DNA of 64,000 nt, taken from assembly GCF_032854445.1 (NCBI RefSeq), contig NC_088301.1, forward strand, positions 24,028,226-24,092,225, in the 5' to 3' direction. Under the pieces are notes generated by a model. The model was not told the DNA's origin, did no database searches, and worked only from the letters and a program-made list of their open reading frames with translations. The number at the start of each line of letters is the position of its first letter. The first letter of the stretch is position 1. This DNA is from Liolophura sinensis. Lineage: Eukaryota; Mollusca; Polyplacophora; Chitonida; Chitonidae. Shown here piece by piece: positions 25,317 through 41,698 of the stretch. The translations under genes and the position numbers were made by a program.

Positions 25317-25781
25317 TCACAAGCCCTTTCTGAAGAAGTAATCCCCTATCCGCATGACCAGTTCGTTACATTTGGCACCCTTGCCCCTCTCGTCGTGGAC
25401 CCCTACAATTAACAGGGAGAAGGTCTTACACACCGAACATCCTCTAAAGCCTGTCCGTGCCAGTATCCCGAACCTTCCATCCGCGAGACGAACCTTGAAG
25501 TTTTCGCCATTAATTGTCACTCCTTCGCCGTACAGTCCATCCAGATCGTCAAATCTGTCCACGATGTCTTCCAGCTCACCAGCCTGGGCGTTGAAAGCCG
25601 GAGTTTTGACCAAGAGAGTTCCGGATTCCAAATGAAAAATTCCGGCCGCAGAGACGTCTCTGATGCTAGAGAAAATCTTGGATATGAAGCCGTCCCACAG
25701 ATCGGAGAATTTGGTTTGTCGGGGATCTGGCATACGAGTCAAGATCTCCATCAACTGATTAGATGTGAAGGCCTCTGTCAT
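25317..25781 (-). CDS. profilin-family protein, copy 1 (154 aa)
   Basis: A single uninterrupted ORF. Profilins bind monomeric actin, exchange its nucleotide, and dock on poly-proline proteins and phosphoinositides. Visible features: a ~25-residue N-terminal extension, then Trp29 followed by DGFISKIF (the place of the usual WxxYI helix), a short AAGIFHLESG strand pair (residues 45-54), GLYGEGVTINGE (82-93), a GCSVCKTFSLLIVGVHDERG segment (114-133, matching the family's KT..xxxIIGVY strand), and a C-terminal GDYFFRKGL like the canonical LGDYLxxxGL. It is more diverged than the copy at 41.2 kb, and Tyr of the N-terminal motif is Phe. No intron is visible, whereas many animal profilin genes have some. 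A ~100 bp minisatellite begins just past the stop. A TATAGTATAA-like motif lies about 35 bases before the ATG, with unproven function. Confidence 0.85.
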   Translation of the reverse strand: MTEAFTSNQLMEILTRMPDPRQTKFSDLWDGFISKIFSSIRDVSAAGIFHLESGTLLVKTPAFNAQAGELEDIVDRFDDLDGLYGEGVTINGENFKVRLADGRFGILARTGFRGCSVCKTFSLLIVGVHDERGKGAKCNELVMRIGDYFFRKGL

Positions 25782-26559
25782 TGTTAATGTATATTATATG
25801 TATATGCAGACTTATACTATAACGCTAACAGGTAGCCATTTTCCACTCCTAAAAAAGTGTAGCTCTTCTGACATCGGCTTATCAAACTGCCTGTGTATGC
25901 CTGGTTCGCTGGTGTGGTCTGCTGGTCACTGTGTTTGAGCTGAGCAAATCATTCCCACTACCTCCGTGACAATAGCGGTATGAACAAAAAGAACGACAAG
26001 TCCGATCAGGTAGCGGAATTAACACTAAATGGTGTTTGGAACTGTTACCGAACACTATACATACAAATCCAGGTAGGCCTGCTTTACCCCCTGCATTGCT
26101 TAGAGCGGACTGCATTTACATGGCACGGGGATTGGGGGAGAGGTAGATATTAATCGCTGGCAAACACGAGGCGTTAATTTTACGCAAGGTATAAAGGAGT
26201 TTTCACACCAAGAGCCAAATCTTAATTTTATCCAAGGAATTTATGATATGATTTGGAGCTTGGAGGTCAAGTACGTCTGTATTTTGTCAAATTCATCTTG
26301 ATTTGCCTGTACAACATTATGTATTCCTTAAGGACTTAAAAGTCATCACAAAGAAATTAAATTATACGTGTCACTACTTGCATACTGATTGTAGTCAGTG
26401 TTTGTGTACTATATCCCGCAACGAAAAAAAATAAATAAATAAATAAAAATACAAAAAGACATCCAGGGCCTTTTTTCACGAAATGTTTCTTCGTCGAGGC
26501 ATACTTTTTAATTATACCCGCCAATGATGGTAATGCTTTTAACGCCATTTATTCATTCG
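25782..26559. other. intergenic, no gene recognised
   Basis: 5' flank of the minus-strand profilin. Contains a short AAATAAATAAATAAAT run near 26429-26445 and no supported ORF. Confidence 0.45.
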
Positions 26560-27190
26560 TTCGACCCGTCGTTTGTAACTTTACGGAAAAAGTTATGAAC
26601 GGATTTGGATGAAATTTGGTGCACAGCTTGACCTTGGGCAAAGCATCATGCACATTTCGGTGGTATCCTAGTCCTTGAAATTTCAAACGACTCTTCACCA
26701 TTGTCAAAAGTGTGTCAACAACTTTCTCGAAAAGAAAAACAATGGATTTGGATGAAATTTGTTGCACAACCTGGCTTTGACACAAGCACCAATTCAATTG
26801 ATTTTGCATGGTGGTGATCTTGAATCAGATCGAGAACTTTTTAAACCATTTTCATCACAGTCAACTACACCAAAAATTATGCGTTTAAAAAAAAACATTT
26901 TAATTGAAACTTTGTACACAAAATGGCAATGATACCAGCACCAATCTGTGACATTTTGGTGGCGATCGGGATGTGGATCCAGGAACTCTTTCACGATTTT
27001 TCAGCATTGCTATATGTCTGTTTCTCTCTGCCCGTTACTCTAGGGAAGAGTTATGCACGGATTTTCCTGAAACTTTGTCACCCCACAAGCACTAATTAAC
27101 CTATTTTATGTTTTGCGGTGGTCCGCAACTGGATTCGGATATAGGAATTTTTGAAACGATTCTTCACCATTGTGAGGTTCAGCACATATG
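26560..27190. repeat. diverged tandem repeat, about four units of 145-165 bp
   Basis: Units carry GTTATGAACGGATTTGGATG, AAATTTGGTGCACA, an ACAAGCACCAATT segment, TTTTGCATGGTGGTGAT and AACGATTCTTCACCATTG. Anchors fall near 26592, 26735, 26880 and 27050. Units 3 and 4 are the most diverged. Confidence 0.75.
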
Positions 27191-27759
27191 CATAGTATTG
27201 TCCCTTTGTGTCTAACCCAAATGGTGTCTGCGAAGTGAAAAGACCTGGATCCCGGGCCTCTACAGGCAAAGACAAGGTATTAGCTCGAGCTCTGCTATGT
27301 GGGCCTGGTGAACAGAATATATACTTTCATATCGTTTAATTCACAATTTTGTCTACGATGGAGGCTGAGCACCCAAAAGTGTTCCCTGTGGCATTTGGCT
27401 GTACATTTCAGTCGTTTGACAGCGTTACTGCATGGCGATGCTGTATAGTTAAATGAGAGATATTTTTAAGTTCATAGCATCAGAATAATATTTAACGTTA
27501 TAAGGTATATTTAAGATAAGAATATATATATATGTATAAGAAATATTTTTAATGTAATTTGAAATTTTTAGGGCGGTTTAGAAAGCGTCCGTTGCGTGTT
27601 TAACCACATTTTTCTTGTTATCATTCTCATTTGAAGACAACGCTTTCCCAGTTTTACAACATGTTATCGCCAAGTCTTGGCTAAACTTCTGGCAAATTGG
27701 CGTTTGACCCTAATCATTCATTCATCCTGGTATTAGAGTCACCCATTCTTTTTCCTGAA
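27191..27759. other. intergenic, no gene recognised
   Basis: AT-rich, with a short TATATATATATG run near 27524. No supported coding or repeat structure. Confidence 0.4.
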
Positions 27760-27866
27760 TGACTCTTCATCATCATATGACCGAAAAATTGTTAAGTGTG
27801 ATACGCAAACCCCGGCACGCACACGCGCACACGCGCACACGCACGCACGCACGCATACATACATTT
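27760..27866 (+). mobile_element. SINE family B tail with CA/CG-rich microsatellite
   Basis: CATCATCATATGACCGAAAA and TTGTTAAGTGTGATACGC are the family B 3' end. The usual ACTC tail is replaced by an (ACGC/ACAC)n run at 27813-27866. Confidence 0.7.
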
Positions 27867-28024
27867 TTTGTGTTTATTGTACACTTATATGTGGAGGATG
27901 TTTGCACTTTTGGATTGCCTTCTAGATTTATTGATGCTTACCACAATATACCCTAGAATTTGTCAATTCCATGTACGGCGATTGCTATAGGATCACGGGT
28001 GGAGGCGCCTGTCAAACCTACTAT

Positions 28025-28160
28025 AATTTAATTAATTTATTTTATTGGAGTTTTACGCCGTACTCAAGAATATTTCACTCATACGACGGCAGACAGTATT
28101 ATGGTGGGAGGAAAACGGTTATCCAGATCTTCCTACGTACGACCGGAGAAGACTTACAAA
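28025..28160 (-). mobile_element. SINE family A, 3' half
   Basis: Reversed tail TTTATTTTATTGGAGTTTTACG, GCCGTACTCAAGAATATTTC, ACGACGGCAGACAGTATTATG and a CTACGTACGACCGGAGAAG block. The middle is deleted and the head is absent. Confidence 0.85.
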
Positions 28161-28956
28161 CTCAAAGCCGCAGCCGATACAGCCAAAGGTGAATTTTCAT
28201 TGATCAAGGTGAGAACTCTTAAGTGAAGGGGCCACCACGCGTAAGAATGAAAATTTTATTTTATTTTTTGTTTTATTTTAGTTAATTTATTTTTTAAAAA
28301 AATGCATGTACGTGAATTTTATATCCAACAGTCCCTTGACCACGGTTATTGCACCAACTTCCCATCGACTACTTATATTAACTGACTGGTGTTATAAAGA
28401 TACCTTTATAAGAAATTCTACGAATTTGCCATTCCGTCGGGGAACTGATTGCACTTGAATGAACTTTACCTAGCAATAATGCTATCGAATATAATGTTTT
28501 ATGCCCAGCAAACCGTCAATAAAATGATTTATTATGTGATTTGGAAGGTTCTTCGGTGCTTTCTAATAAACGTCATCGTAGACACTTGTTTCCGTGTAGC
28601 AATTATGACGATTATCTAGACTGAAATGCACCAGTACCGCGTTCCGTCCTCAGCGGCTAATATACTATTATCAATTACGTAAAATGATTTACTTCCGCAG
28701 GAAATGTTTCAATATGGATTTGGCGCAATTCTGTTCGTTTTAGGGGGCAATTTTCTTTCTTATTAAATTTAGTAGACCAACCACCACTAAATTATAGCAT
28801 TTTTAACGCTAACTGTCTTTCGTTGTAGACTTCATAGGGTAAGAAAAAATATCTATCAAGAAACTGGATTCGAACTTCGTATGTTTTTCCCCCATGTAGT
28901 GGCAGACAATTGTTACCACATGTAAAAGAAATGCGGACAAATTCTGTTATATATTG
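28161..28956. other. intergenic, no gene recognised
   Basis: AT-rich 3' flank of the minus-strand tubulin gene. No ORF or bounded repeat. Confidence 0.45.
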
Positions 28957-31629
<2,673 letters not shown>

Positions 31630-31736
31630 GATGACTGAGATTTGGTGTGCGGACGATTCTGTTCGCGGACTCGCCTCAAGACGTTGATGTGGCTGAAGTG
31701 AGAAGGAACTGACGACTGGTCAGGCGGACACCCGTA

Positions 31737-31742
31737 TTTATA
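31737..31742 (-). promoter_or_regulatory. TATA box of minus-strand alpha-tubulin
   Basis: Reads CTATAAATACGG on the coding strand, about 108 bases before the ATG. The stretch after it shares CAGTTC, CTCACTTC, CACATCAACGTC and GAGGCGAGT, in order, with the region after the TATA box of the other copy. This indicates a common core promoter and 5' UTR. Confidence 0.85.
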
Positions 31743-33124
31743 GAGGATCCCTGGGTCCCGGGGACCATTGTCAGCGATGTGCAGGAAAAACATGTTTGGA
31801 CGATGGAAACCTAGCAACCAGCAGAGCGCTGTATTATTTAGTCATTGATTACCACGTAGGCAGTAAGCGTGAATCTGTCCAGATCACTGTGTTGTCTTGA
31901 CAATACGTTTTGTGTTGATCAGCCCTGGCTGTTATTATGGCGTTCCCTCCGCCACTCCCCCCCCCCCCCCCCCCACCCTTATCCTCTGCTCGGGGTCAAT
32001 AAGAGCATTGCAGAGAGTGTTCACATAATCACAGGGCTTGACCATTTAATTAGCTTTCGGGTTATTGCCCTGGCAAGTCCAGACACGGGGGAAACCTGGA
32101 CAATGAAATGACCACTGTAAAAGAGTGGTGTGTTACGTAATACACCTGACACCCCACACCACCCCTCAAACCACTCTGCAACACACGTCACATTATTTAG
32201 CACGACTTCGTGTTACTCACACAATGAGTCATGTCAGTGAATTAAACAGTAGGTTACTTTACTTCGGTCCGGAGAATCTCAAAGGCTAGTTTCACAATGC
32301 TTTTACAATATAAATGAACAATGATGCCTTATGGGCCGATCTGATCGAAGATTAATCTATAGGGCCTCTGGAAGCTTTCTGCGTTTATATGCTATACTTG
32401 GACACACATGTTCTAGGGTACCGTTTTTAAGGCCGCCCAGGGCCTCCGCTACCAGACCTCAATTTAAGCCCGATGGCCAGAAAACTGATTTATACATACT
32501 AAATCCAAAGAGAAAGTAAAAAAGGCTGTTAACACCATGTCGTGAATGATTATCGGCAAAGCCCACCTGTACCATACAATCGTTTTGAACGACATACTTC
32601 TCTCTGCATGACGTCCTATTTTCGTAGTTCATATACTATCTTAGTTCTTTGATGGTTTGTGTTATACGTGGTTTGGGGGAATTGGCATTGCGATTATTGA
32701 CCTGGAACGTCATTTTTGCTTGACGGCTGGTATGCGAATGCATGTTTCGCCGCATAGACGCAAGTGGATCTGGTTTGTGTGCAGTTCGAGATCTGCAGTC
32801 AAATTTTCAGTCATTTTCCATACATTTGACATTTCATACATTAAATCAAGACTAAAATTTGCTCGTATATCATATATATATAATACTAGCTGTAAATATT
32901 CATTTATATAAAATGTCCCCTGCATTGTAACAGTACATTTAACTGACATCAAAAGAACTACTTTAACGAAGTGGTGAAACAGATTTAAGTGAGAGAATAC
33001 CAGTTTTCCTTAATGTTAACAGCCTGATATCAAAGTATATGTTAAGTCCCTCTATATTGTATTGATCATTCTGTTAAGACTTTAATAAAAAGAAATATCT
33101 TATTAACTTTCCTGTTCTTTAGTT
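31743..33124. other. between the divergent tubulin promoters, left part
   Basis: Non-coding. Holds an 18-base C run at 31957-31974. No ORF with support. Confidence 0.5.
31957..31974. repeat. poly-C run (18 C)
   Basis: Uninterrupted C homopolymer followed by ACCC. Its length is likely unstable and error-prone in sequencing. Confidence 0.9.
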
Positions 33125-33376
33125 TTCTACTTATTTATTTATTGGATTGATACTCCGTATTCAAGAATATTTCACTTCACCATTATGGTGCATGGAGGAA
33201 ACCGGGCAGAGCCTGGGGGAAACCCACGACCACCTGCAGGTTGCTGCCAGACCTTCCGACGTACGACCGGAGAGGAAGCCGGCATGAAATGGACTTGAGC
33301 TCACATCCACTGCATTAATGAGAGGTAATTGGGTCACTGCGACGCGCTGGCAAGCTAACCACCTCGGCCCCCTGTT
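33125..33376 (-). mobile_element. tRNA-derived SINE, family A, near full length, between tubulin genes
   Basis: Reversed tail ACTTATTTATTTATTGGATTG, TCAAGAATATTTCACTTC, CCGGGCAGAGCCTGGGGGAA, CCGGAGAGGAAGCCGGC and a head remnant GCGCTGGCAAGCTAACCACC. A short deletion removes part of the CATAATGCTGG block. Confidence 0.88.
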
Positions 33377-34099
33377 TACTTTTAAGTTACATGTACTGTC
33401 GTACTTTTCTGCCACTTCGTTCACGATAATTACCCATCCTGTACGATGGAACACCATTGATGAAACAATACGGCGTCTGAACTGGCTAATGTGCATTACG
33501 TATACTCTGTACCATGTTTTTTGTATCTTTTATATTTCTCCACAGTATTCACATTATATTCACAGTTTCGTATGAATCTGATCTTATGTTGTGTGGACAG
33601 AAAGATATATAACTTGTATTTACCTTTGTATAGTACGGGATAATTAATCAACGTATAATATAACATCTGCCCTTAATTCCAGCATAATCGACACAGTCGT
33701 ACACTTAATACTCCCCACGAGCAAAGATAAATTACATACAATATACCGGTAATGACCCAATTACCGGGCGATTTCTAATTAAATAGAATATGCATGGCAC
33801 TGAATTAGATACTGCAGGAGAGGAAATTAGATAGTCCTAGATGGTATCGTATGTTACACCCAATGTACTTGGCAACTCATGCATGTAGAGGATTTCACTA
33901 TTATACGACAGACCTGTAAATATATATAATATAAATGACTTTATATATAAAGATGAAATAGGATTTCTTCACTAAGGAAATTTCAACGTGTTCATAAAGT
34001 TTAGTCTTTAATGACTGGTCATCGATACTGTAAATTGTCAGTGAATTGCATATAAAGGCCCTCGTGCATAATGAGACAAACAGAGCACTCTCATATGTA
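33377..34099. other. between the tubulin genes, middle part, no gene recognised
   Basis: AT-rich, with no supported ORF or repeat. Confidence 0.45.
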
Positions 34100-34375
34100 C
34101 CCGTTTTAATTTTTGATATATAGGAGTGTATTCATGTTTGAAAAGGCTATATCCATGTCTGATATATAGGACTGTATTCCTCTTTTATTAACACAGATCT
34201 GTATCCTTATTTGATATATAGGACTGTATTCCTTTTTTATTAATATAGATCTATATCCGTGCTTGATATATAGGACTGTGTTCCTTTTTTTGTTAATATA
34301 GATCTATATCCATGTTTCATATATAGGACTGTATTCCTTTTTTTTATTAATATGGAGCTATATCCAAGTTAAGTT
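34100..34375. repeat. tandem array, five units of about 46-54 bp
   Basis: The core GATATATAGGACTGTATTCC recurs at about 34115, 34161, 34213, 34265 and 34319, each followed by a T-rich run and TATAGATCTATATCC. Later units are more alike than the first. Confidence 0.9.
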
Positions 34376-35182
34376 TTTCTTTTCTTTTATTGCCAACTAA
34401 TACTCTCTGAGACACTGCTGGTTGGAACACCAAAGATTTGCTGTATAGATGAGGGAAAAAGAGCCGAATGATTGGGTTTTGTGTCTATGGTATGAACGGG
34501 ATGCCAGGGGAGTCTCATTCATATCATCATATGCATCCACGAACGATATTCATTTTAATATATGGGGCAAAAGACGGGAAGGTACACCTTTTTAATAAAA
34601 TCATATTTTAATATACCGCTACGAGTTATATTTTCCACTACGTGACATTAAAAAAAAGTTTCTCGCATGTTTATTAACAAGAATGAAGTAAAGCAGGCAA
34701 ATCAGTGATGTTTGCTTTTAGCAATTTCATAAATATAGACTATCATTTTGGGTAAAACTAATATACGTATACATCATGCATCATTAATGTTTACATTCAT
34801 TCTGTCATGCGCACTATCCTTTTTTTTTAAAATCCCCTTTGCTGATGTTAATGAAGATGAAAGCGGAATAGTCAATCAAATCCAGTGGAGTATTTGTAAT
34901 GGATTTTTCCGCCAATTTCACAATACAATTCACCCTTCCACACCCAAAGCCTCTAAAAACTCCTCAGCCTCAACCGGCTTCCCCCATTCCCGATCTTGAC
35001 TGACTTGTGATATCCCACACCTGTATGGCTGTCACTCGTAAACAACCCGCTCAGGACGGCCGAGTTGCCACAGGTAATCGTTTGAATTTATCCAATGAAA
35101 AAAGACAACTCTTGCGTGACTTTTCACGTTCGCGCAAGTCTCCTTACCAACGCCTGTGATAAACCCCACAACAGAGTTTTGT
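34376..35182. other. 5' flank of plus-strand alpha-tubulin
   Basis: No supported ORF. The region directly before the TATA box has no clear similarity to that of the inverted copy. Confidence 0.45.
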
Positions 35183-35188
35183 ATAAAT
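35183..35188 (+). promoter_or_regulatory. TATA box of plus-strand alpha-tubulin
   Basis: TTTGTATAAATACC, about 106 bases before the ATG at 35289. It is followed by the same ordered short blocks as in the other copy (CAGTTCA, TCTCACTTC, CACATCAACGTC, GAGGCGAGT). Confidence 0.85.
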
Positions 35189-35288
35189 ACCTGGTCAGAT
35201 TGACCGGTCTTCAGTTCACTCTCACTTCGATCACATCAACGTCAGGAGGCGAGTTTCCTCAGTGTATATACTATCCAAAAAAATCAAC

Positions 35289-37814
<2,526 letters not shown>

Positions 37815-38746
37815 TGTACACAAAATTTCCCTGTTTCGAAATTTTCCTGTTTTTTTTTCTTTTTTGTACATAAATATTTATACTCTGAATCTTACTAGAA
37901 GTCAATGATTCGTAAAATCAAGTGGAGTTTTGGGTTTATTAGTTACCTCAGAACTAGAGCCAAGCCATTCATGATCGGGTTAATATTGTTAAGATTGAGT
38001 TGAACTCATGAACGTGGAGCGGGATGGAGCTCAATGAGTATACTGTGCACCACTCATAACCATACACGAGGCACACGCACTATCTGCCAAGATTCAATCC
38101 CAGCCTCGGATATGGAATTTCCCCACTTAGCGTTAATCAACAATCATTTCAAACATTTCAATCCTCCCAGTAAAACAATAAGCGGTCCGCGTCAATCATA
38201 TGGCCGTATGACAGACTTAGGTTCTTCCTACAGTCTGGCGTAGGGGTCCGTATATTACACCTTGGAATGTTCGTCAACAAGTTAGCAATGGTCGTTGGTT
38301 TATCCTCTATGCCTCCAGTTTCCCCCACCCGTTAAACTGACGGCCATCGTATATATAAGTGAATAATTTTTTACCATATGATTAAGCCGCAATCGTTCAA
38401 TGAACCAATGAATAAATCCTGCATGTTTACATCTGAACTCAGCCAGAGACATAAAGATATTTATTACTGAGACATTCAGAGATATTTGTTATTGTTGACT
38501 GGTTTATTCTATTGTCCAGTGTTGCGTGTCAGATTGTCCACTGTCAGATGTACAAATCTGACGTGTCAAAGAATTGAAGGCTTTCTTATACTGCTTGAGT
38601 TATTTAAAACGCTTCGTACGAAGCGCACCTCAAACTCCGGATACCTGGGATGTTCAAAATGAGACTTGTTGCTACCTCGCTTGGAGGCAATCTGACGGCA
38701 CGTTAGGCAAAAATCAAATATTCCCGACACATTGCTTCGCCATGCA
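37815..38746. other. intergenic; decayed SINE-like stretch
   Basis: 38235-38415 resembles the 3' part of a SINE (TCCAGTTTCCCCCACCCGTTAA, GCCATCGTATATATAAGTGA) without a head or clear tail. No gene recognised. Confidence 0.4.
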
Positions 38747-38803
38747 TACACTCAAAAATTAATGTCTGTTGCCTGAGTGATACAATAGAATGTATTTTCA
38801 AAA
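38747..38803 (+). mobile_element. fragment of the 259 bp inverted-repeat element
   Basis: TACACTCAAAAATTAATGTC, TGTTGCCTGAGTGATAC and AGAATGTATT match the left end of the elements at 45805, 49870 and 54601. The rest is missing. Confidence 0.75.
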
Positions 38804-38914
38804 TCCAAATATTGTTCATCACATGGTCTACATTTGTTGGAAAAAAGTTAACAACGTTTTATTAGTAAAATGATAGTCTACATCTTTGGTTTCGTGTTAA
38901 CATTTCTTGTCAAC

Positions 38915-38985
38915 ATTTATTTACTGGTATTTTACGCCGTCTTTGAGAGTGTTCCACTTCAATGAAAGCGGCCAGGTTTATGTAC
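38915..38985 (-). mobile_element. SINE family A tail fragment
   Basis: ATTTATTTACTGGTATTTTACGCCGT, shortened here, then GTGTTCCACTTC and GCGGCCAGGTTTATG. Only the reversed 3' end remains. Confidence 0.6.
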
Positions 38986-40762
38986 GATTTAGAAAATCAA
39001 ACAGATCTCGAGAAAATCTCACCAGATACCTGGCAAAATCTCCTGACGTTTCATTTCTGCAGAACTTCAATAATCTTCATACTCTATAGTCATACTATTG
39101 CGGCAAGGTTCCAGTAAGGGGTCAGCTGGATTTGCATACATGCATCAGTTTATACAACTGGTTTAGAAGGAAAATCTTGTATCAGTCGGTGTCTATGGGA
39201 CATTATTGATGTTGTCAGGAACGACATGCAGTGTTGGCTTTATATATCGAACAGCACTGGCACTGAAAAAAGAACGAGTAAAATCAGGACAATTGCTTCC
39301 TGTCCCCTGAGCTATTGATCATTTATAGCTTTTCATCGCACTTTGTTGTATGAGATCGGCCGAAATACCTGGTTTCTTATCACAAACATTACCGTATCCA
39401 GGTAAACTCATGTATCCAGGTATCTAGGTGTCAAGTAAATAGATATAGAAAACCTAGGTAGTATAAACCATCATTCAGTGCATATACACTGAAAATAAGT
39501 TTTTGCGTGTCAGACTTATCTAAAAGAGAAATCATGCATGTTTCGAATTCTGGGGGAGGTATATTTATTATAACTTTTGCTTAGAGAGCTTAGCTGAACG
39601 ATTGGTTAATATTGCTTTTTCCACTTCGTTTTGCGAAACAGCAGCAAGACAACAAATAGTGAAGACAAACATTATCAAGGTACATGCGTCTGAAGCAAAG
39701 TTGCAACAGCTTTGAAAGACGGGGTCCCTGATCGGCCCTTTACATCTGAAGAATTACATAATAGCCGTTGGCTTCTCCCTGGTTGGACCGACCCTCTTTC
39801 ATCGATTTTAAACCTGACAGTCATGCGTCACAAGTGAAATGAGGGACAAAAAAAAACTAACTATTTCTTTACAACAAAGTAAGCATTTGTTTCGTTACCA
39901 ATCTGAATGACACAAGCGGAGAAGATGTAATATTATGTTTCGTGGCGGGAAGTAAGACATGTGTTTATGCAAATCACCCTGGTATTCCGTTTGTTGTCGT
40001 CTGGTAAATGTAGGCGATCTTTTCTGCCCTTGTATTTAGTTTATTCCACAAAGATACTGAATCAAAGCGTCATAGCTGATATGTTGCTGATGACAGATAA
40101 TTGATGACATTGTATACTCACATACGTAAGAAACACGCACATTTTTTTCATGTAAAAGTATATTTTCTAGCCCATCTATAGTAAAATAATGATTTTACAT
40201 CTATACGTAGTTAGTGAGCATCTGCTGACTAGCTATTGGATCAAATTTGCCCGATTCAACCAGGTACAATGTGACGTGTACAGACACTGTTCTAAAGCTG
40301 GAGTATATCTATAAATATACGGTTCAAATGTATCGTTCTTAGCTCTCTATTAGGGTGTGCCTGCTATGAATTTGAACCGGAAGTCTTCGGCAGATACTTC
40401 ATATTTCTAACCTCTTTATGTTCAGACCTACATACACGTATTGTTTATAAAATATACGACCACATGTATGCTAAAAAAATTCTCGTTTGCATTTATACAG
40501 AAAGGTACACGTCAACAAGACGTGTATCAACAAGACAGATGTTAACAAGCATGCATGCACTACGCAAGTCAAAAAGGCTTACCGTCATATTGCAAGTCCC
40601 TCTCATGTGTGATTCTGGTAAATATTGCGCTAGCGCTGGGAATCGGACATAGAGAAAGACTGTCAACAATAAACGTAAATCTTTATTTTGACAATGTCCA
40701 TTGGCCCATAGCCTCTCTGCACTCTTCATGCCATTGTCAGTTTTTAACCATAGTTTTTTTAA
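38986..40762. other. intergenic, no gene recognised
   Basis: AT-rich, with no supported ORF. A TTTATT at 40682-40687 could serve as AATAAA for the minus-strand profilin at 41.2 kb, whose 3' UTR would then include the element at 40763-41066. Confidence 0.4.
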
Positions 40763-41066
40763 AGAAGATATACCGGAGATTTTGGGCGAAAAATCCAAAT
40801 TCACTAATGACATTCAATTGTTCTATATTCACAAAGAATAGCTCACATTAGTGTCTTTCAGTAAATATCAGGCTCGTACCTGTGATGTTAAAATGATTTA
40901 AATGCTTGAAAAAGTTATAATGAGACCCCCTAAAATAAAAGTTAGGAAGATCCTGATCGGTAACACGTGCACAGACGATGCTGATATTTTGTGAATAGTT
41001 ATCATTAAAAATTCGGTGGGATTTGCACCGATTAATTTTTGGCCAAAAATCCCAAGTATAGCCTCT
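40763..41066. mobile_element. MITE-like element with ~25 bp inverted ends and TTAA flanks, copy 1
   Basis: The left end AGAAGATATACCGGAGATTT and the right end (reverse complement AGAGGCTATACTTGGGATTT) are imperfect inverted repeats. Both sides are flanked by TTAA (40759-40762 and 41067-41070), the target duplication of piggyBac-like transposons. About 304 bases, with no transposase ORF. It lies just 3' of the minus-strand profilin at 41240-41698. Confidence 0.75.
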
Positions 41067-41239
41067 TTAAAATCTTATCTTCGAAATACCCTATTCTAAT
41101 ATCCCATTGATTTTGGCGAAATTTAATGATAAAATAAAGAAAAAAAAAACATTCTTTTCAAGGAAATGACCAAGCATCCACAAACCGGCATATGGCAAAC
41201 CAGTGTGGAAATTCTCTAATAGAGAACACTTAATTAAAA

Positions 41240-41698
41240 TCAAAGACCATTGTCTTCGAGGTAATCGCCTAGCTTCAGGACAATGTTCAGACATCCACCA
41301 GGCAACACATCACCTCCGTACACAGCTATGATAATACTTTGTTTACACATATAAATAACACAGCCCGAACTACCCCTGCGGCCTAGAATATATTTAGGAC
41401 GCACCGTCGTACACGTGTATACAATCCCGCCCAATAGTATCCCGTATCGGCGGAGTTCGCGAGGCTCCGTGAAACCATTGATAATGTACTTGGCCTCTTC
41501 CGGCGTTACGGAAAAACCAGAACTGGCCGCCCACTCTCGTCCGTCGGCGATTCCATGAATGGCTGCCATGGTAACGAAGCCGCTGTTGAGCAGCACTTTG
41601 TAGATGTACTCACTCCATTCCGCCGGCTTTTCCAACCGACGGCTGTTCACATGGGACGCTTTGGTCTGCTCGTAGCAATGTTTATGAGACATTGTCAT
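41240..41698 (-). CDS. profilin, canonical type, copy 2 (152 aa)
   Basis: A single ORF and the most typical profilin of the window. After a ~27-residue N-terminal extension comes WSEYIYKVL (Trp28, Tyr31: the WxxYI helix that packs against poly-proline). Then follow TMAAIHGIADGREWAASSGF (43-62, the AAIxGxDGxxWAxSxxF signature), EEAKYIINGF (67-76), YGILLGGIVYTC (85-96), YILGRRGSSGCVIYMCKQ (103-120), SIIIAVY (121-127) and the C-terminal LGDYLEDNGL. These are the family hallmarks in their usual order, so actin and poly-proline binding are likely kept. The KT dipeptide usual before the last strand is CK here. A second in-frame ATG two codons later (MSHKH) could be the true start. No intron is visible. 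Confidence 0.95.
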   Translation of the reverse strand: MTMSHKHCYEQTKASHVNSRRLEKPAEWSEYIYKVLLNSGFVTMAAIHGIADGREWAASSGFSVTPEEAKYIINGFTEPRELRRYGILLGGIVYTCTTVRPKYILGRRGSSGCVIYMCKQSIIIAVYGGDVLPGGCLNIVLKLGDYLEDNGL

